Shown: positions 43,936 through 53,342, counted from the first letter of the stretch. The stretch is 64,000 nucleotides of DNA from Piscinibacterium candidicorallinum (GCF_047549485.1 NZ_CP180191.1:1240001-1304000), one strand, 5' to 3'. Program-made: numbers and translations. Notes: generated by a model not told the origin, from the sequence alone.

Positions 43936-44029
43936 GCCGCGGGCGAAGCCTTCGCCCGCCCGCAACCGGTTCCGATCGCCTCAAGACGGATTCGCATCAA
44001 CGGCATTGCGCACAGCCGATGTGATTGAC

Positions 44030-44063
44030 GACCACCCCTGCATGGGCAGCGGTGGTCTTTTTT
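44030..44063 (+). terminator. Intrinsic terminator after the chalcone isomerase-like gene
   Basis: GACCACC pairs with GGTGGTC (inner CCTGC/GCAG-type extension) followed by TTTTTT. A second, GC-rich hairpin without a T-run lies just after the stop (43939-43959). Confidence 0.8.
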
Positions 44064-44233
44064 CGCCGCCAGTGCGCTGCGAGCGCACGGAATGTGGCGC
44101 GCCCGCCGCTGCGAGGTGCGTCCAAGCCGCTGCTGCTTGCGGCAGGATGCAGGCTCACCGTATGGTGCGCGAAGCCTCAAGCCGCGTGCCTCGATGAGTG
44201 CGCACGCCTCAAAGCACATCCACCCACCCGCCC

Positions 44234-45391
44234 ATGTCTCGTACGCCTACCGCGCTTGATGACGATCATCACGGCTTCGCTGCAGCACGGTGGCTTGCCG
44301 GCGGCGTCAGGGCGGTCACGTGGCTTGCTGCGCTAGGCGGTCTGGCGCAAGTCGGCCCTGCACAGGCGCAGGCTACGCGCCAGGCCAGCGGGCAGGTCGC
44401 GGCCGCGAGCATCGAACCCCAGATGGCCATGGCCACGCTGTCGCCGGACGGGCAGCGCGATGCGCAACACTGGGTGCGCTATGGAAACTGGCCCGCGGGC
44501 GTGCCCGTGGTCGTCACGGCGATTGACTCAGGGCGCACAGTTCGCGCGCGTACGGCCGGCGGTCTGGCGGGCAGTGGCGCGGGCATGGTGTATTCCGCCG
44601 GCGTGGGCGCCGCACTCGGGCTGAACCCGGACCGACCGACTGCATTGCTGGTGCGCATGGATACTGCGCCGGGCCCGGCGCCGGCATTGACTGCACCTGC
44701 CGCAGTACCGGGCCCTGCGCCTGCCGCAAGCGCGAACGCGAGCGTGGCGCTTGCGCCTGCAGCTGCTCCTCCGGCCACCCCTGCGCCGGCGCAAGTTGTC
44801 GATCGCTCGGTACCCGCCAAGTCCGCGGCGGCTGCGCCAATTGCGGCAGCTGCTGCGGCGGTGCCCAGTCCTGTACGCCCGGTGGCTGCACCCGCCGCTG
44901 CGTCGGCTCCGCCGCCCGTGGCGAGCCCTGCATCCAATGCTGCGCCGGCTGTTGCCGCTGCGCCCGCGCGTATCCCCGCTGCCGCAGTTGCCGCGCCCGG
45001 CGCGCCTGCGGCCAAAATCGCGCCGACACCGGCCACGCCGAGCGCCACGCCGGCTTCCACGGCCGAGCCGCGGCCCGCAGCCCGTGCCGAAGCCCCCGCC
45101 GCCAAGGCGACCGCACCAGCGGGTAGCGGGCCTTCACCGCGGCCTGCCGCAGCCGGCAGACGGGCGATGTATCTGCAACTCGGGGCGTTCGCCGACGAGA
45201 AGAATGCGTGGGCCCTGTTTGCCAAGGTGCGTGCGCTCAAGCTGCCCGAGGGCGTCAAGTCCGAGATCCTGCAGCTCGACGGTCTGCACCGCGTGCGCGT
45301 CGGCCCCTTCGAGTCCCGGGCGCAGCGCGACGCCGTCAGCACGCAGCTTGAAGAGGTAGCAGGCGTGACGCCGATCAAGCTGCGGCTGTAG
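44234..45391 (+). CDS. Secreted SPOR-domain protein with Ala/Pro-rich linker, possibly RlpA-like (385 aa)
   Basis: After a signal segment ending QAQATR, residues about 55-140 (ATLSPDGQRDAQHWVRYGNW, VVVTAIDSGRTVRARTAGGL) look like a divergent double-psi beta-barrel as in RlpA. About 160 residues of Ala/Pro repeats follow. The C-terminus is a SPOR domain (MYLQLGAFADEKNAWALFAK, HRVRVGPFESRAQRDAV), which binds denuded septal peptidoglycan. The SPOR call is firm. The RlpA-like call is tentative, because I could not place the catalytic Asp of lytic RlpA proteins. Confidence 0.8.
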   Translation: MSRTPTALDDDHHGFAAARWLAGGVRAVTWLAALGGLAQVGPAQAQATRQASGQVAAASIEPQMAMATLSPDGQRDAQHWVRYGNWPAGVPVVVTAIDSGRTVRARTAGGLAGSGAGMVYSAGVGAALGLNPDRPTALLVRMDTAPGPAPALTAPAAVPGPAPAASANASVALAPAAAPPATPAPAQVVDRSVPAKSAAAAPIAAAAAAVPSPVRPVAAPAAASAPPPVASPASNAAPAVAAAPARIPAAAVAAPGAPAAKIAPTPATPSATPASTAEPRPAARAEAPAAKATAPAGSGPSPRPAAAGRRAMYLQLGAFADEKNAWALFAKVRALKLPEGVKSEILQLDGLHRVRVGPFESRAQRDAVSTQLEEVAGVTPIKLRL

Positions 45392-45458
45392 GCTTGAGTC
45401 TCAACCGACGTCCCACGAGAGTGCTCGATTGGCACCGAGCGCAGCGAAAGGCCAAGCA

Positions 45459-45767
45459 ATGCTGATCTGCCCGCACTGCAAGCAACGCGGCATTCCCGAG
45501 ATGAGCTTTCTCACGAGCCATCTCTACGGCTTTGCAGCCTGTGAACGCTGCGCCGCGGTGGTCGAGCAGCGCTGGGAGCGCAACTCACCGGCGCTGCTGG
45601 CGACCGTTTGCCTCGGTTCGCTGCTGCCTGTGATGACGAAGGAGTTTGCGTTGGCAGGCGCCACGCGGCTTGCGCTGTGTGCTGCTTTGCTCGCGATCGG
45701 GCTGCTCGTGGCCCGGCGCATGGTGCAGTGGAAAGTGCTTCAGCCTGGGCGCCCGCTGGCGCACTGA
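45459..45767 (+). CDS. Zinc-ribbon small membrane protein (102 aa)
   Basis: The start at 45459 begins MLICPHCKQRGIPEMSFLTS. CPHC and CERC form a zinc ribbon, followed by two hydrophobic segments (about 48-62 and 68-88). It resembles small zinc-ribbon membrane proteins of unknown function common in proteobacteria. It stands alone after the SPOR gene. Confidence 0.7.
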   Translation: MLICPHCKQRGIPEMSFLTSHLYGFAACERCAAVVEQRWERNSPALLATVCLGSLLPVMTKEFALAGATRLALCAALLAIGLLVARRMVQWKVLQPGRPLAH

Positions 45768-45838
45768 TCCGCCGCTGCCATCTGTCATGACAAAGCGCCC
45801 CGGACGGCGCGGCAAGAATGCACCACAAGACAGCGCAG

Positions 45839-46111
45839 TCACTTCGCGGGTGACGCTTGGCCCGGCGTCTTGACCACTGGCTCCGTCACCATCTTCGGCT
45901 CTGCAGGCTGGGCTGCTTCCGGCACTTGCGGTTTGGCAGCGCCTGTGGCCGCTGCTTCGATCGGTTGATTGCTGCGAATCCATGCCAGCGCACCCAGGAC
46001 GATCGCCGCGAGCAGCACGGTCGATGCAACCAGTGCGCGCATTCGGCCACGCGGCTTGCTGCGAAAGCTCAGGGTAGATCGCCCGAAGGTGGGCATGGGG
46101 TCGTGCTTCAT
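45839..46111 (-). CDS. Small single-pass membrane protein, unknown (90 aa)
   Basis: A basic N-terminus (to about 24) precedes one transmembrane helix (about 26-45, ALVASTVLLAAIVLGALAWI) and an Ala/Pro/Lys periplasmic tail. There is no recognisable domain. Codon use is compatible with a real gene, but support is moderate. Confidence 0.5.
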   Translation of the reverse strand: MKHDPMPTFGRSTLSFRSKPRGRMRALVASTVLLAAIVLGALAWIRSNQPIEAAATGAAKPQVPEAAQPAEPKMVTEPVVKTPGQASPAK

Positions 46112-46304
46112 GGCGGCTCTCCAATGCGTGGGCGCTCGTCGTCAAGCGGCTCAACAAACGAAGGCGGGTGCCGAAGCACCCGCGGAAAGCCCGAACCCTA
46201 GGCGCTGCTGCGCGGCGCGCCAAGCGCGGCTCACATGCAGCAAGCCCTGCTACGTCTTGTTGCGCTCAGACGGATCGAGAAATGCAGCTCGATCCACCGT
46301 GCCT

Positions 46305-46517
46305 TCATTGCGCCTTGGGGCGCCAGCCCAGCACTCGCGCCGGCAGATGCACGAGCGCGCTCAGAAACGCGAAGACGCCGCTGACGGCAATACCCAGCAG
46401 CCGGAAGGGCAGCAGGAGCAGCCACACGATCGGCCACAGCACGAGTGCAAGCAGCGCGAGCGGCCAGGCCACGACGAACAGGATCAGCCAAGCGATCAAC
46501 CAGAAGAGGGTGCTCAT
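46305..46517 (-). CDS. Very hydrophobic small membrane protein (70 aa)
   Basis: Two to three consecutive transmembrane helices (MSTLFWLIAWLILFVVAWPL, then ALLALVLWPIVWLLLLPF) and a short basic tail (GWRPKAQ) make up the whole protein. It resembles small membrane proteins often found in Burkholderiales; function unknown. Confidence 0.6.
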   Translation of the reverse strand: MSTLFWLIAWLILFVVAWPLALLALVLWPIVWLLLLPFRLLGIAVSGVFAFLSALVHLPARVLGWRPKAQ

Positions 46518-46671
46518 GATCAGGTGCTTTCGATTGGGGAGCGAGTCTGCCGAAGCAAAGGCTCTGGCTTGACTGTAAGGACGCCGTGCCTGATCCGCGA
46601 GCTGGGTGTGATGAAGTGCAGATCACCAGCGATGAAGTGCCCATGTGGCTGCACCGGCGCGGCCGCATCCA

Positions 46672-46944
46672 TCAGTAGATCCGGCCCCACAGCAGCGCGA
46701 GCGTGGCGCCGATCAGCGCCAGGCCGAACAGCTCCACAAGCAACCATTCGCCCCAGCTGGCGCCGTCCTGATCCTGGAGGGTGGTGCTCGGGTAGCGGCC
46801 CAGCGTCAGCATGCGCAGCACGTGCCAGCCGACCCACCAGCCGATGCCGCGCACGCCCACGTCCCAGCCCAGGAACCAGACGGCGCGCAACACCCAGAAG
46901 AAGGGCGTGGCAAGGCGGGCGAGCAGATCATCCCATTCGAGCAT
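46672..46944 (-). CDS. Small tryptophan-rich membrane protein (90 aa)
   Basis: Two hydrophobic parts (about 14-47 with GWDVGVRGIGWWVGWHV, and 68-87) are joined by a polar loop (GRYPSTTLQDQDGASWGEW). It lies on the same strand as the small protein at 46305, 154 bases upstream of it. It has the look of a real small membrane protein, but I do not recognise it. Confidence 0.6.
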   Translation of the reverse strand: MLEWDDLLARLATPFFWVLRAVWFLGWDVGVRGIGWWVGWHVLRMLTLGRYPSTTLQDQDGASWGEWLLVELFGLALIGATLALLWGRIY

Positions 46945-47050
46945 GTCGTGCCTCCATTGGCTGTTCGTGCCTGGTGACGGCGCGTTGAACTCGCGCTGTA
47001 CCTGGAGGCTAGAGATCGAACCGCGTCTGCGAAGACGCGCGCGACCAAAA

Positions 47051-47081
47051 CAAAGCGGGGCGGACGAACCGCCCCGCTTTG
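47051..47081 (-). terminator. Intrinsic terminator after the tricorn-like protease gene
   Basis: CAAAGCGGGGCGG pairs perfectly with CCGCCCCGCTTTG around ACGAA. On the minus strand it is followed by a T-rich run (TTTTGG). Confidence 0.85.
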
Positions 47082-47100
47082 CGGCCGAATCGGCTTGAGT

Positions 47101-50100
47101 TCAGCGCTTGGGGAAGGCCGGCTGCCGTGGCTCGCGCAGCGGCTTTTCTGCGGTGAGCTTGCGCAGATGGGCAATGCCGGCATCCAGCTGGGCGTCTGCG
47201 CCGTCAAAGCTCGCGCGTGGCGGCATGTCCACTTCGATGTCCGGCACCACGCCGATGCCTTCGATCAGCCACTGGCCGTCCAGTCCGTACTGGCCGAACT
47301 CCGCGGCGCGCATGATGCCGCCATCCATCAAGCCGGTGGCGTTGGTCAGCCACACGCCGGCGCCAGCCGTCTGCTTGCCGATCAGTGTGCCCATGCCCAG
47401 GCGCTTGATGCCTTCGGAGAAGGTCTCACCGTCGCTGTAGGTGTTCTCGTCGATCAGCACGACCAGCTGCCCGCGGAAGGCGGCCTGCATGTTGTAGCCG
47501 CCGCCGTCGCCGCGCCGGCTTTGCCAGTAGGCCCAGGCACGGCGCATCAGCTTCTCGATGATGATCGAGTCGATGTTGCCGCCGTCATTGCCGCGTACAT
47601 CGATGATCAGACCCTCGCGATCAAACACGCTGTAGAACTCGCGCGCAAAGGCACCCACGTCCGGCGAGGTCATGGCGCGCAGATGGATGTAGCCGAACTT
47701 GCCCTCGCTGGCTTGTTCGACTTTCTGGCGGTTGCGCACTTCCCAGTCGGTGTAGCGCAGGTTGCGTTCGCGCGCAGGGTTCACGGGCACCACCACGGCC
47801 TGGCGCGTGATCGAGCCGCGCTTGTAACTCAGCAGCACCTGCTTGCCCGCCTGATTGCGCAGCAGCTCACCCAGTTCGGCCGCATTGCGCGCCGGCTGGC
47901 CGTTGATGGCGGTGATCACGTCGCCCACGGCAAAGTCCCGCCCCGGCTGGGCCAGCGGGCCGCGCTCGCCGGGCAACTCCGGCTCGCCGGCGTAGATGCG
48001 GTCAATCCGCAGACCATCGGCCACCTTGCTGAAGTCTGCGCCCAAACCAGCAGTACTGATACTCAGTTCATCACCACTGCGGACTTCGCTGCCGGAGCCC
48101 ACCTGGCTGTGCAGGGCGTTGATCTCGGCCACCATCTGCGCCATCAGGTCACCGAGCTCAGTGCGCTCGCTCACGCGGGGCAGCAGGGGCTCGTACTTGG
48201 CGCGGATGGCCTTCCAGTCATGGCCGTGCATGTTGGGGTCGTAGAAGTAGTCGCGGTGCAGACGCCAGGCGTCAGCAAACATCTGCTTCCAGTCGTCGCG
48301 CGGGTTGACCTTGATCTGCCAGTCACCCACACGCACGGCGGCGCGGGCCGCCTCCGGGCCCTGCGGCGGGCGGGCGCCCGTGTCGTAGATGAAGAACTCG
48401 CGTGCACCCCCACCGCCTGGGCCACCACCGCCACCGCCGCCTGTCTGGCGCACCACCAGCATCTTGCGGCCGTTGGCCGAAATTTGGACGGTGGCGACAT
48501 CGGTGCTGTGGGTTTCTGCCGGCGTCGCGTTGCTGTCGATCGCGATGCTCTTGAGCGTGCCGCGTGCACCGCCCGGGCCACCAGCGCTCTCGGTCTCGAT
48601 GAAGTACAGGCGTCGGCCATCCGTCTTGAGGCTGCGGTAGTTCCCCGCGGGCAGTGCGGCCAGCGGCACTTCGTAGAGACGCTTGTCCAGGCCGTCCCAC
48701 TCGATGGGGAAGGTCCGTGGTGGGGCGTTGGGACCCGCCGTGGCCGGTGCAGCGGCGGGTGCAGGCGCCGGGGTGGCGGGCGGCGTGCCGGTGCTGCCGG
48801 CGGCCGCTGTGGGCGGCGTGGCTGGCGGGGCCGAAGCAGCTGGTGCAGGCGTAGTGGCCGGCGCGGCGGCGGGCGCATCGCCGCCATCGCTCAGCTCATC
48901 GCGCCCCAGGAAGGGGAAGCGCTGGCCCGTCTGCAGGGCAAGGGCGTAGACACGGTCACGCTTTTCGAACAGCGGGCCCATGTTGCGCGAGCCCCAGGGC
49001 GAGCCGTTGGTGGCGTTGAGCGTGCGGTCGGACAGGAAGTACAGCCAGCGGTTGTCCGGCGTGAAGGCCAGGCCATCGGCGGTGTAGCGATCGCTCGTGA
49101 GCTGCACGGGCTTGCGGTCACTGACGCGCATCATGAACAGCACGTCGTTGCCGCGGCGATTGGAGATTGCGCGCGTGAATGCCAGTGCGCTTGAGTCAGG
49201 CGCCCAGACCATCTCGCCGTAGGCCGACGGGGCCTTGTCGATCTGCACCGTGCTGTTGTCGCTCAGATTGGTGAGCCACAGGCGATGTTCGATGTCCGTG
49301 TGCACCAGCCACTTGCCATCGGGCGAGGGCGTCATGCCTGTACGCGTGACACTGGCGCCCTTAGTCACAGCCACAGGCTCACCGAGACCGTTGGCTGGCA
49401 GGCGCAGGATTTCAGTCTCGCCGCTGACGTCGTTGAGCACGTAGACGTTGCGGCTGTCCGGCGTGAACACGGCGGCGCGCGTGCGGGTGCCGCTTTGCAG
49501 GGGCAGATCGATGCGCCGTAGATCACCCGTGCCGGCCACCACGGCGCGGCCACGCGCGGTGATGACGATGCGCTCGCCATTGGGCGAGAGCGACACGCCG
49601 CTGAAGTTGTTGGTCAGTGCCGTGCGCACCCAGCGCTCGCGCGCCTGCTCGAAGTCCGTGACCAGGCGGATGTCCAGCTTCGTGTCGCGCCCGCTGCCGA
49701 GGTCCAGCAGCCTGATGTCGGCGCCCTGGGTGTAGACCACACGGCCGTTGTGGATCTGCGCCTGGCGGATGTCGAAGTCGTCCTTGTCGAAGCGGGTGAT
49801 CTGCTGCGGCTGCGAACCGTCTGCACGCATGCGCCAGAAGTTGCGCGTGCCGCTGCGGTCGCTCACAAACACCAGCTCATTTCCGTTGAGCATCACTTGC
49901 GCGTTGTTGCCCTGGGGCGTGCGTGTGAGTGGCACGGCTTCGGCCTTGCTGCGCGTGTCCAGGCGCCAGATCTGCGCCATGGCGCCGCCACGGTAGCGGC
50001 GCGTGTTGTCGGACTGCAGGCCGCCGGTGACAAAGAAGAGCTGGCCGCGCTCGTCCATCACGCCGTGCGTGCTGCGCCACACGGGCAGCAGGGTGCGCGC

Positions 50101-50616
50101 AAGGCTTTGCGGGTTGATAGTGACGAGCTGCCGTGCCGGCTGACCGCTGTAGCGAGCCGTGCTGTAGAGCACGTCGCCGGCCGGCGTCCAGCCCACCACC
50201 CAGGCGCTCTCGCCTTCGAAGGTGAGTCGCTTGGGCTGGCCGCCGTCGATCGGCATCACGTACACCTCGGGTGCGCCTTCGATGGCGGCGGTGTAGGCCA
50301 CCCAGCGGCCGTCCGGCGAGATCGCAGCGCGCGACTCAATGCCGGAGTGCGTCGTCAGGCGCATGGCGGTGCCGCCGCTGGTGCTGGTGCGCCAGAGATC
50401 GCCCTCGGCCGTGAACACCACCGTGTTGCCGTGGAGGGCCGGCCAGCGGTAGTAGCCCAGCGGTGCGGTGGCTGGGGCTGGGTTGGATTGCGCAAGCGCC
50501 GGGGTGGGCGCGAGCAGGGCGGCGCCGGTGAGGGCGCTGCCCAGGGTGCCGCTGAACAGAACGCCCAGGGTCAGGGCGGCGGCTTTCCCGGTACGGGCAA
50601 AGGCGGATGAGGTCAT
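47101..50616 (-). CDS. Secreted tricorn-like S41 protease with TolB-type propellers and PDZ domain (1171 aa)
   Basis: The ATG at 50614-50616 opens a signal peptide ending TPALAQ; the frame is open further upstream but without a signal. Residues about 50-560 contain WD/TolB-like propeller repeats (AISPDGRWVAYTAAIEGAPE, VYVMPIDGG, VFTPDSRNVYVL, SPDGKWLVHTD). A low-complexity Ala/Pro/Thr stretch (about 575-635) follows. Near 870-925 lies a PDZ domain (FAVGDVITAINGQPARNAAE). The C-terminal S41 catalytic region has IDVRGNDGGNIDSI and the nucleophile segment LIDENTYSDGETFSEG near residue 1060. It probably degrades peptides in the periplasm. It is a single gene. Confidence 0.93.
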   Translation of the reverse strand: MTSSAFARTGKAAALTLGVLFSGTLGSALTGAALLAPTPALAQSNPAPATAPLGYYRWPALHGNTVVFTAEGDLWRTSTSGGTAMRLTTHSGIESRAAISPDGRWVAYTAAIEGAPEVYVMPIDGGQPKRLTFEGESAWVVGWTPAGDVLYSTARYSGQPARQLVTINPQSLARTLLPVWRSTHGVMDERGQLFFVTGGLQSDNTRRYRGGAMAQIWRLDTRSKAEAVPLTRTPQGNNAQVMLNGNELVFVSDRSGTRNFWRMRADGSQPQQITRFDKDDFDIRQAQIHNGRVVYTQGADIRLLDLGSGRDTKLDIRLVTDFEQARERWVRTALTNNFSGVSLSPNGERIVITARGRAVVAGTGDLRRIDLPLQSGTRTRAAVFTPDSRNVYVLNDVSGETEILRLPANGLGEPVAVTKGASVTRTGMTPSPDGKWLVHTDIEHRLWLTNLSDNSTVQIDKAPSAYGEMVWAPDSSALAFTRAISNRRGNDVLFMMRVSDRKPVQLTSDRYTADGLAFTPDNRWLYFLSDRTLNATNGSPWGSRNMGPLFEKRDRVYALALQTGQRFPFLGRDELSDGGDAPAAAPATTPAPAASAPPATPPTAAAGSTGTPPATPAPAPAAAPATAGPNAPPRTFPIEWDGLDKRLYEVPLAALPAGNYRSLKTDGRRLYFIETESAGGPGGARGTLKSIAIDSNATPAETHSTDVATVQISANGRKMLVVRQTGGGGGGGPGGGGAREFFIYDTGARPPQGPEAARAAVRVGDWQIKVNPRDDWKQMFADAWRLHRDYFYDPNMHGHDWKAIRAKYEPLLPRVSERTELGDLMAQMVAEINALHSQVGSGSEVRSGDELSISTAGLGADFSKVADGLRIDRIYAGEPELPGERGPLAQPGRDFAVGDVITAINGQPARNAAELGELLRNQAGKQVLLSYKRGSITRQAVVVPVNPARERNLRYTDWEVRNRQKVEQASEGKFGYIHLRAMTSPDVGAFAREFYSVFDREGLIIDVRGNDGGNIDSIIIEKLMRRAWAYWQSRRGDGGGYNMQAAFRGQLVVLIDENTYSDGETFSEGIKRLGMGTLIGKQTAGAGVWLTNATGLMDGGIMRAAEFGQYGLDGQWLIEGIGVVPDIEVDMPPRASFDGADAQLDAGIAHLRKLTAEKPLREPRQPAFPKR

Positions 50617-51217
50617 GGAGGCTGCGGTGGAGTGTTCTTGGTCTTGCCGTGGCCCGACCGTACGCCGAGCCCTCAGCAGCGAAGGGTTGTAGCAGCGCGC
50701 GGCTGTGCTGGATATCCGGGTCGCGGTATCAGAGCGACAGACTGCGGCCTGACGGGTGCAGCGTGCAGGCCAGCGGCCGGGCCCTTGCGAAGGTGGATGG
50801 CTGTGAAGCCAGCGGCCAGGTGCGTTCTCGATGCGCCGGCGCGAAGCGAGTCTGCATGACGCTCCGCCGCACATCTCCCGCCAGAGGCGGCCGAAGCCTC
50901 CGTCCGACCCGGGCTGCGCCGCCGCACAACGGCGCGGTCGTCGCCTGACGGCCCTGAACCGGGGCAGTTCCAAGCCTGCGCACCGTGTAAGCGGCGGCAG
51001 AGGCCTTCCGGAGCGCCAATATTGAAAGAAGGGGGCCGCTTGTCCAGAGCGCGGTTTCAGCGATTCTGCTTGCATTGGAAACAATCATTACCTATAGTTC
51101 CATGTGAAAGCCTTCATGCAACGCCGGAACCTGGTTTACACCGTCCCCCGTTTTGCCGCCTGAATGACCCAAGCACGGTCCAAAGCAGGCGGCACATGCC
51201 TCGAAAGCCGCCACCCC
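50617..51217. other. Gene-free stretch with a decayed palindromic repeat
   Basis: About 600 bases between the protease start and the antitoxin gene show no credible gene. One decayed repeat lies at about 51034-51080 (GCCGCTTGTCCAGAGCGCGG, then TTTCAGCGATTCTGCTTGC). AT-rich sequence at about 51078-51110 (AAACAATCATTACCTATAGT) is a plausible promoter for the toxin-antitoxin pair. Confidence 0.4.
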
Positions 51218-51628
51218 ATGGCCACGATTCATTCCCTCAAGCGCCCCGTTGCCCACGCGTTACCCGTCGCGGACGGCGCAGACGCTGCTCAGGTGCTGGG
51301 CAAGGCCACCGCGCGCGCCGCCCAACTGCTGGGCCTGAGCGGTGCGGCGCTGGCCCGCACTTTGGGCACGAGTGAGGCGACCATCTCGCGCCTGATGCGC
51401 GGCGAGCGCGGGCTGGACCCGCAGAGCAAGGAAGGCGAGCTCGCCCTGCTGCTGGTGCGCCTGTACCGCTCGCTGGACGCACTGGTGGGCAATGAGGACG
51501 AGCGCCGCATCGACTGGATGCGCAGCCACAACAGCGCGCTCAACGGCACGCCGCGCGAGCTGATCCTGAGTGCGCAGGGGCTGGTCATGACCCTGGCCTA
51601 TGTGGACGCCATGCGCGCGCCGATCTAG
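51218..51628 (+). CDS. Xre/MbcA/ParS-family antitoxin (136 aa)
   Basis: An Xre-type helix-turn-helix (LLGLSGAALARTLGTSEATI, then SRLMRG, about 33-60) precedes the toxin-binding DUF2384-like end (LALLLVRLYRSLDALVGNED, WMRSHNSALNGTPRELILSA). The start is the ATG at 51218. It is followed 49 bases later by a RES-domain toxin, the usual antitoxin-first order. It should neutralise the toxin and repress its own promoter. Confidence 0.9.
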   Translation: MATIHSLKRPVAHALPVADGADAAQVLGKATARAAQLLGLSGAALARTLGTSEATISRLMRGERGLDPQSKEGELALLLVRLYRSLDALVGNEDERRIDWMRSHNSALNGTPRELILSAQGLVMTLAYVDAMRAPI

Positions 51629-51677
51629 CGCGGCATTACGCCCTCCGCCGCCCGTCTGCGTCTGAACCGAAACCCTG

Positions 51678-52391
51678 ATGGCCCGCTACGCCTGGCGCAA
51701 TGAGTGGTGGGCCACGGCCGGCCAGCGCGCAGCCGAACTCTGGCGTGGCGTCGAGGCGCAGCACCGTGTGGCCACCATGCGTCTGGTCGACACGCTCGCA
51801 GAACAAGCCCTGCTCGAAGACCTGCTCGAAGGCAGTAAACCCCCCCCGCCGCGCCTGCCCGCGGGCGGCAGCCCGTTGCACTACCTGCTCTACAGCCCCT
51901 TCCGCTACCGCAGCCAGCACGCCTCGCGCTTTCGGCGTGGTGGCGAACTCGGCGTCTGGTACGGCGCAGAAAGCCTCACCACCGCCGCGAGCGAAGTGGG
52001 CTACTGGCGCTGGCGCTTCCTGATGGACAGCGATGGCCTGAAGAAATCCGCCCTGCAGACCCAGCTCACCTTCTTCAAGGCGGAGGTGGCTGGCACGGCC
52101 ATCGACCTCTCCGAGCCGCCCTGGGCGGACAGCGAGCGCCAGTGGACGCACGAGACCGACTACGAAGACTGCCAGCAACTTGCTACTGCTGCCCGCAAGC
52201 GCGGTGTCCAGTGGCTGCGCTACCGCTCGGTGCGCCACCCGCCCGGCCATTGCGGCGCCGTGTTCGAGCCCCAGGCTCTGAGTCTGCGCGAACCCCACGC
52301 CGTACAGACCTGGGCCTGCAAGGTCACTGCGCAGCGCGTGTGGCTGGTGGGTGAGGGTGGCGAGGTGGAGTTGAAGTTTCCGGCCACGTGA
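51678..52391 (+). CDS. RES-domain toxin, NAD+-degrading type (237 aa)
   Basis: RES toxins deplete NAD+ (MbcT phosphorolyses it). The RES core is visible: LWRGVE near the start, RYRSQHASRFRRGGELGVWY (conserved Arg, Tyr), GAESLTTAASEVGYWRWRF (conserved Glu, Ser) and a late WLRYRSVRHPPGHCGAVFEP. The N-terminal helical arm and total length fit a RES of the longer class. It is paired with the Xre antitoxin just upstream. Confidence 0.9.
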   Translation: MARYAWRNEWWATAGQRAAELWRGVEAQHRVATMRLVDTLAEQALLEDLLEGSKPPPPRLPAGGSPLHYLLYSPFRYRSQHASRFRRGGELGVWYGAESLTTAASEVGYWRWRFLMDSDGLKKSALQTQLTFFKAEVAGTAIDLSEPPWADSERQWTHETDYEDCQQLATAARKRGVQWLRYRSVRHPPGHCGAVFEPQALSLREPHAVQTWACKVTAQRVWLVGEGGEVELKFPAT

Positions 52392-52425
52392 GCCGGGCGC
52401 GGCGCGCAGCTTCTGGACGTGCTTT

Positions 52426-52475
52426 CCGCTTGTCTGGCGGGCGTTTTCAGGCGGTTTGGGCTGGAGAACGGCTTC
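52426..52475. repeat. Intergenic palindromic repeat, copy 4
   Basis: The tail CCGCTTGTCTGGCGGGCG leads into TTTTCAGGCGGTTTGGGCTG then GAGAACGG. The stem has several mismatches. It lies in the 299-base gap between the RES gene and the CarF-like gene; nothing else was recognised there except a GGAAAGGAG ribosome site for the latter. Confidence 0.7.
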
Positions 52476-52690
52476 CAGAGCCGATCTTCATCCCCCGTCC
52501 TTGGCCGGCGGTGCGGACAGGATCCCGCTCGATGGCTCGTGCGCGCCGCAAGCGCTCCTGCACGCCGCACGCCACCGCCAGTCGCGCCGCCTGCGCCCGC
52601 CGCAGGCTTTCGTAGCCAGCGCACACCGCCGCCCGTCAAGCTCCGCTCCACCTCAACCAAGGAAAGGAGCAGGGCGAAAGCCCGGCACAC

Positions 52691-53320
52691 ATGAATAGCC
52701 TTCAGGATCTGGGTGCGACGACTGCGATCAGCGCGGCGTCCGAGACGATGTCGAGCCTGATGTCCACAGCGACGCCGACACTCCTCGCCGCTGCCGGCGC
52801 GGTGCTGCTGGCCGACTTTGCCAGCGGCCTCGTGCACTGGGCCGAAGACGCCTATGCCCGCAGGGACACGCCCGTGATCGGAAAGTGGATCGGCGAAGCC
52901 AACCTGGAGCATCACGTCAAGCCCCGCGCCTTCGTAGCCCGCGGCTACTGGGCCAGCTCCTGGGACCTGATCCTCGCGGCCAGCCTCGTCGTCGTTGGCG
53001 CATGGTGGCTCGACCGGCTCGACTGGACCGTCTGGCTCTTTGCCCTCGTGGCTGCGAATGCCAACCAGATCCACAAATGGGCGCACCGCGCGCCGCACGA
53101 GAACGGCTGGCTGATCACCCAGCTGCAGCGCTTCAAGCTCATCCAGACCCAGCGCCACCACGCCCGCCACCACACCGGCAAGAAAGACAGCCACTACTGC
53201 AGCGTGACCAACTTCCTCAATCCGCTGCTGGAAGAGCTGGAATTCTGGAAGCTGCTGGAGCGCGGGCTGGCGAAGGTCGGCATCCATCGACGCGCGGATC
53301 CGACCGCTGAAGCCCGGTAA
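52691..53320 (+). CDS. CarF/Kua (TMEM189)-family desaturase, plasmalogen type (209 aa)
   Basis: The family signature is complete: LADFASGLVHWAEDAY (about 41-56), GEANLEHHVKPRAF (about 73-86), NQIHKWAHRAPHENGW (about 125-140) and LIQTQRHHARHHTGKKDSHY (about 152-171), ending CSVTNFLNPLLE. The eight-plus conserved histidines fit a di-iron site. Characterised members (Myxococcus CarF, animal PEDS1) make the vinyl-ether bond of plasmalogens using oxygen. No ether-lipid gene is in view, so the substrate here is open. Confidence 0.9.
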   Translation: MNSLQDLGATTAISAASETMSSLMSTATPTLLAAAGAVLLADFASGLVHWAEDAYARRDTPVIGKWIGEANLEHHVKPRAFVARGYWASSWDLILAASLVVVGAWWLDRLDWTVWLFALVAANANQIHKWAHRAPHENGWLITQLQRFKLIQTQRHHARHHTGKKDSHYCSVTNFLNPLLEELEFWKLLERGLAKVGIHRRADPTAEAR

Positions 53321-53342
53321 CTGCTGGATGGATTGGCTCTGG

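Noticed and set aside
47095..49194. Long plus-strand open frame opposite the tricorn-like protease
   Set aside because: It is an antisense artefact of high GC; the minus strand has a signal peptide, propeller, PDZ and S41 motifs.
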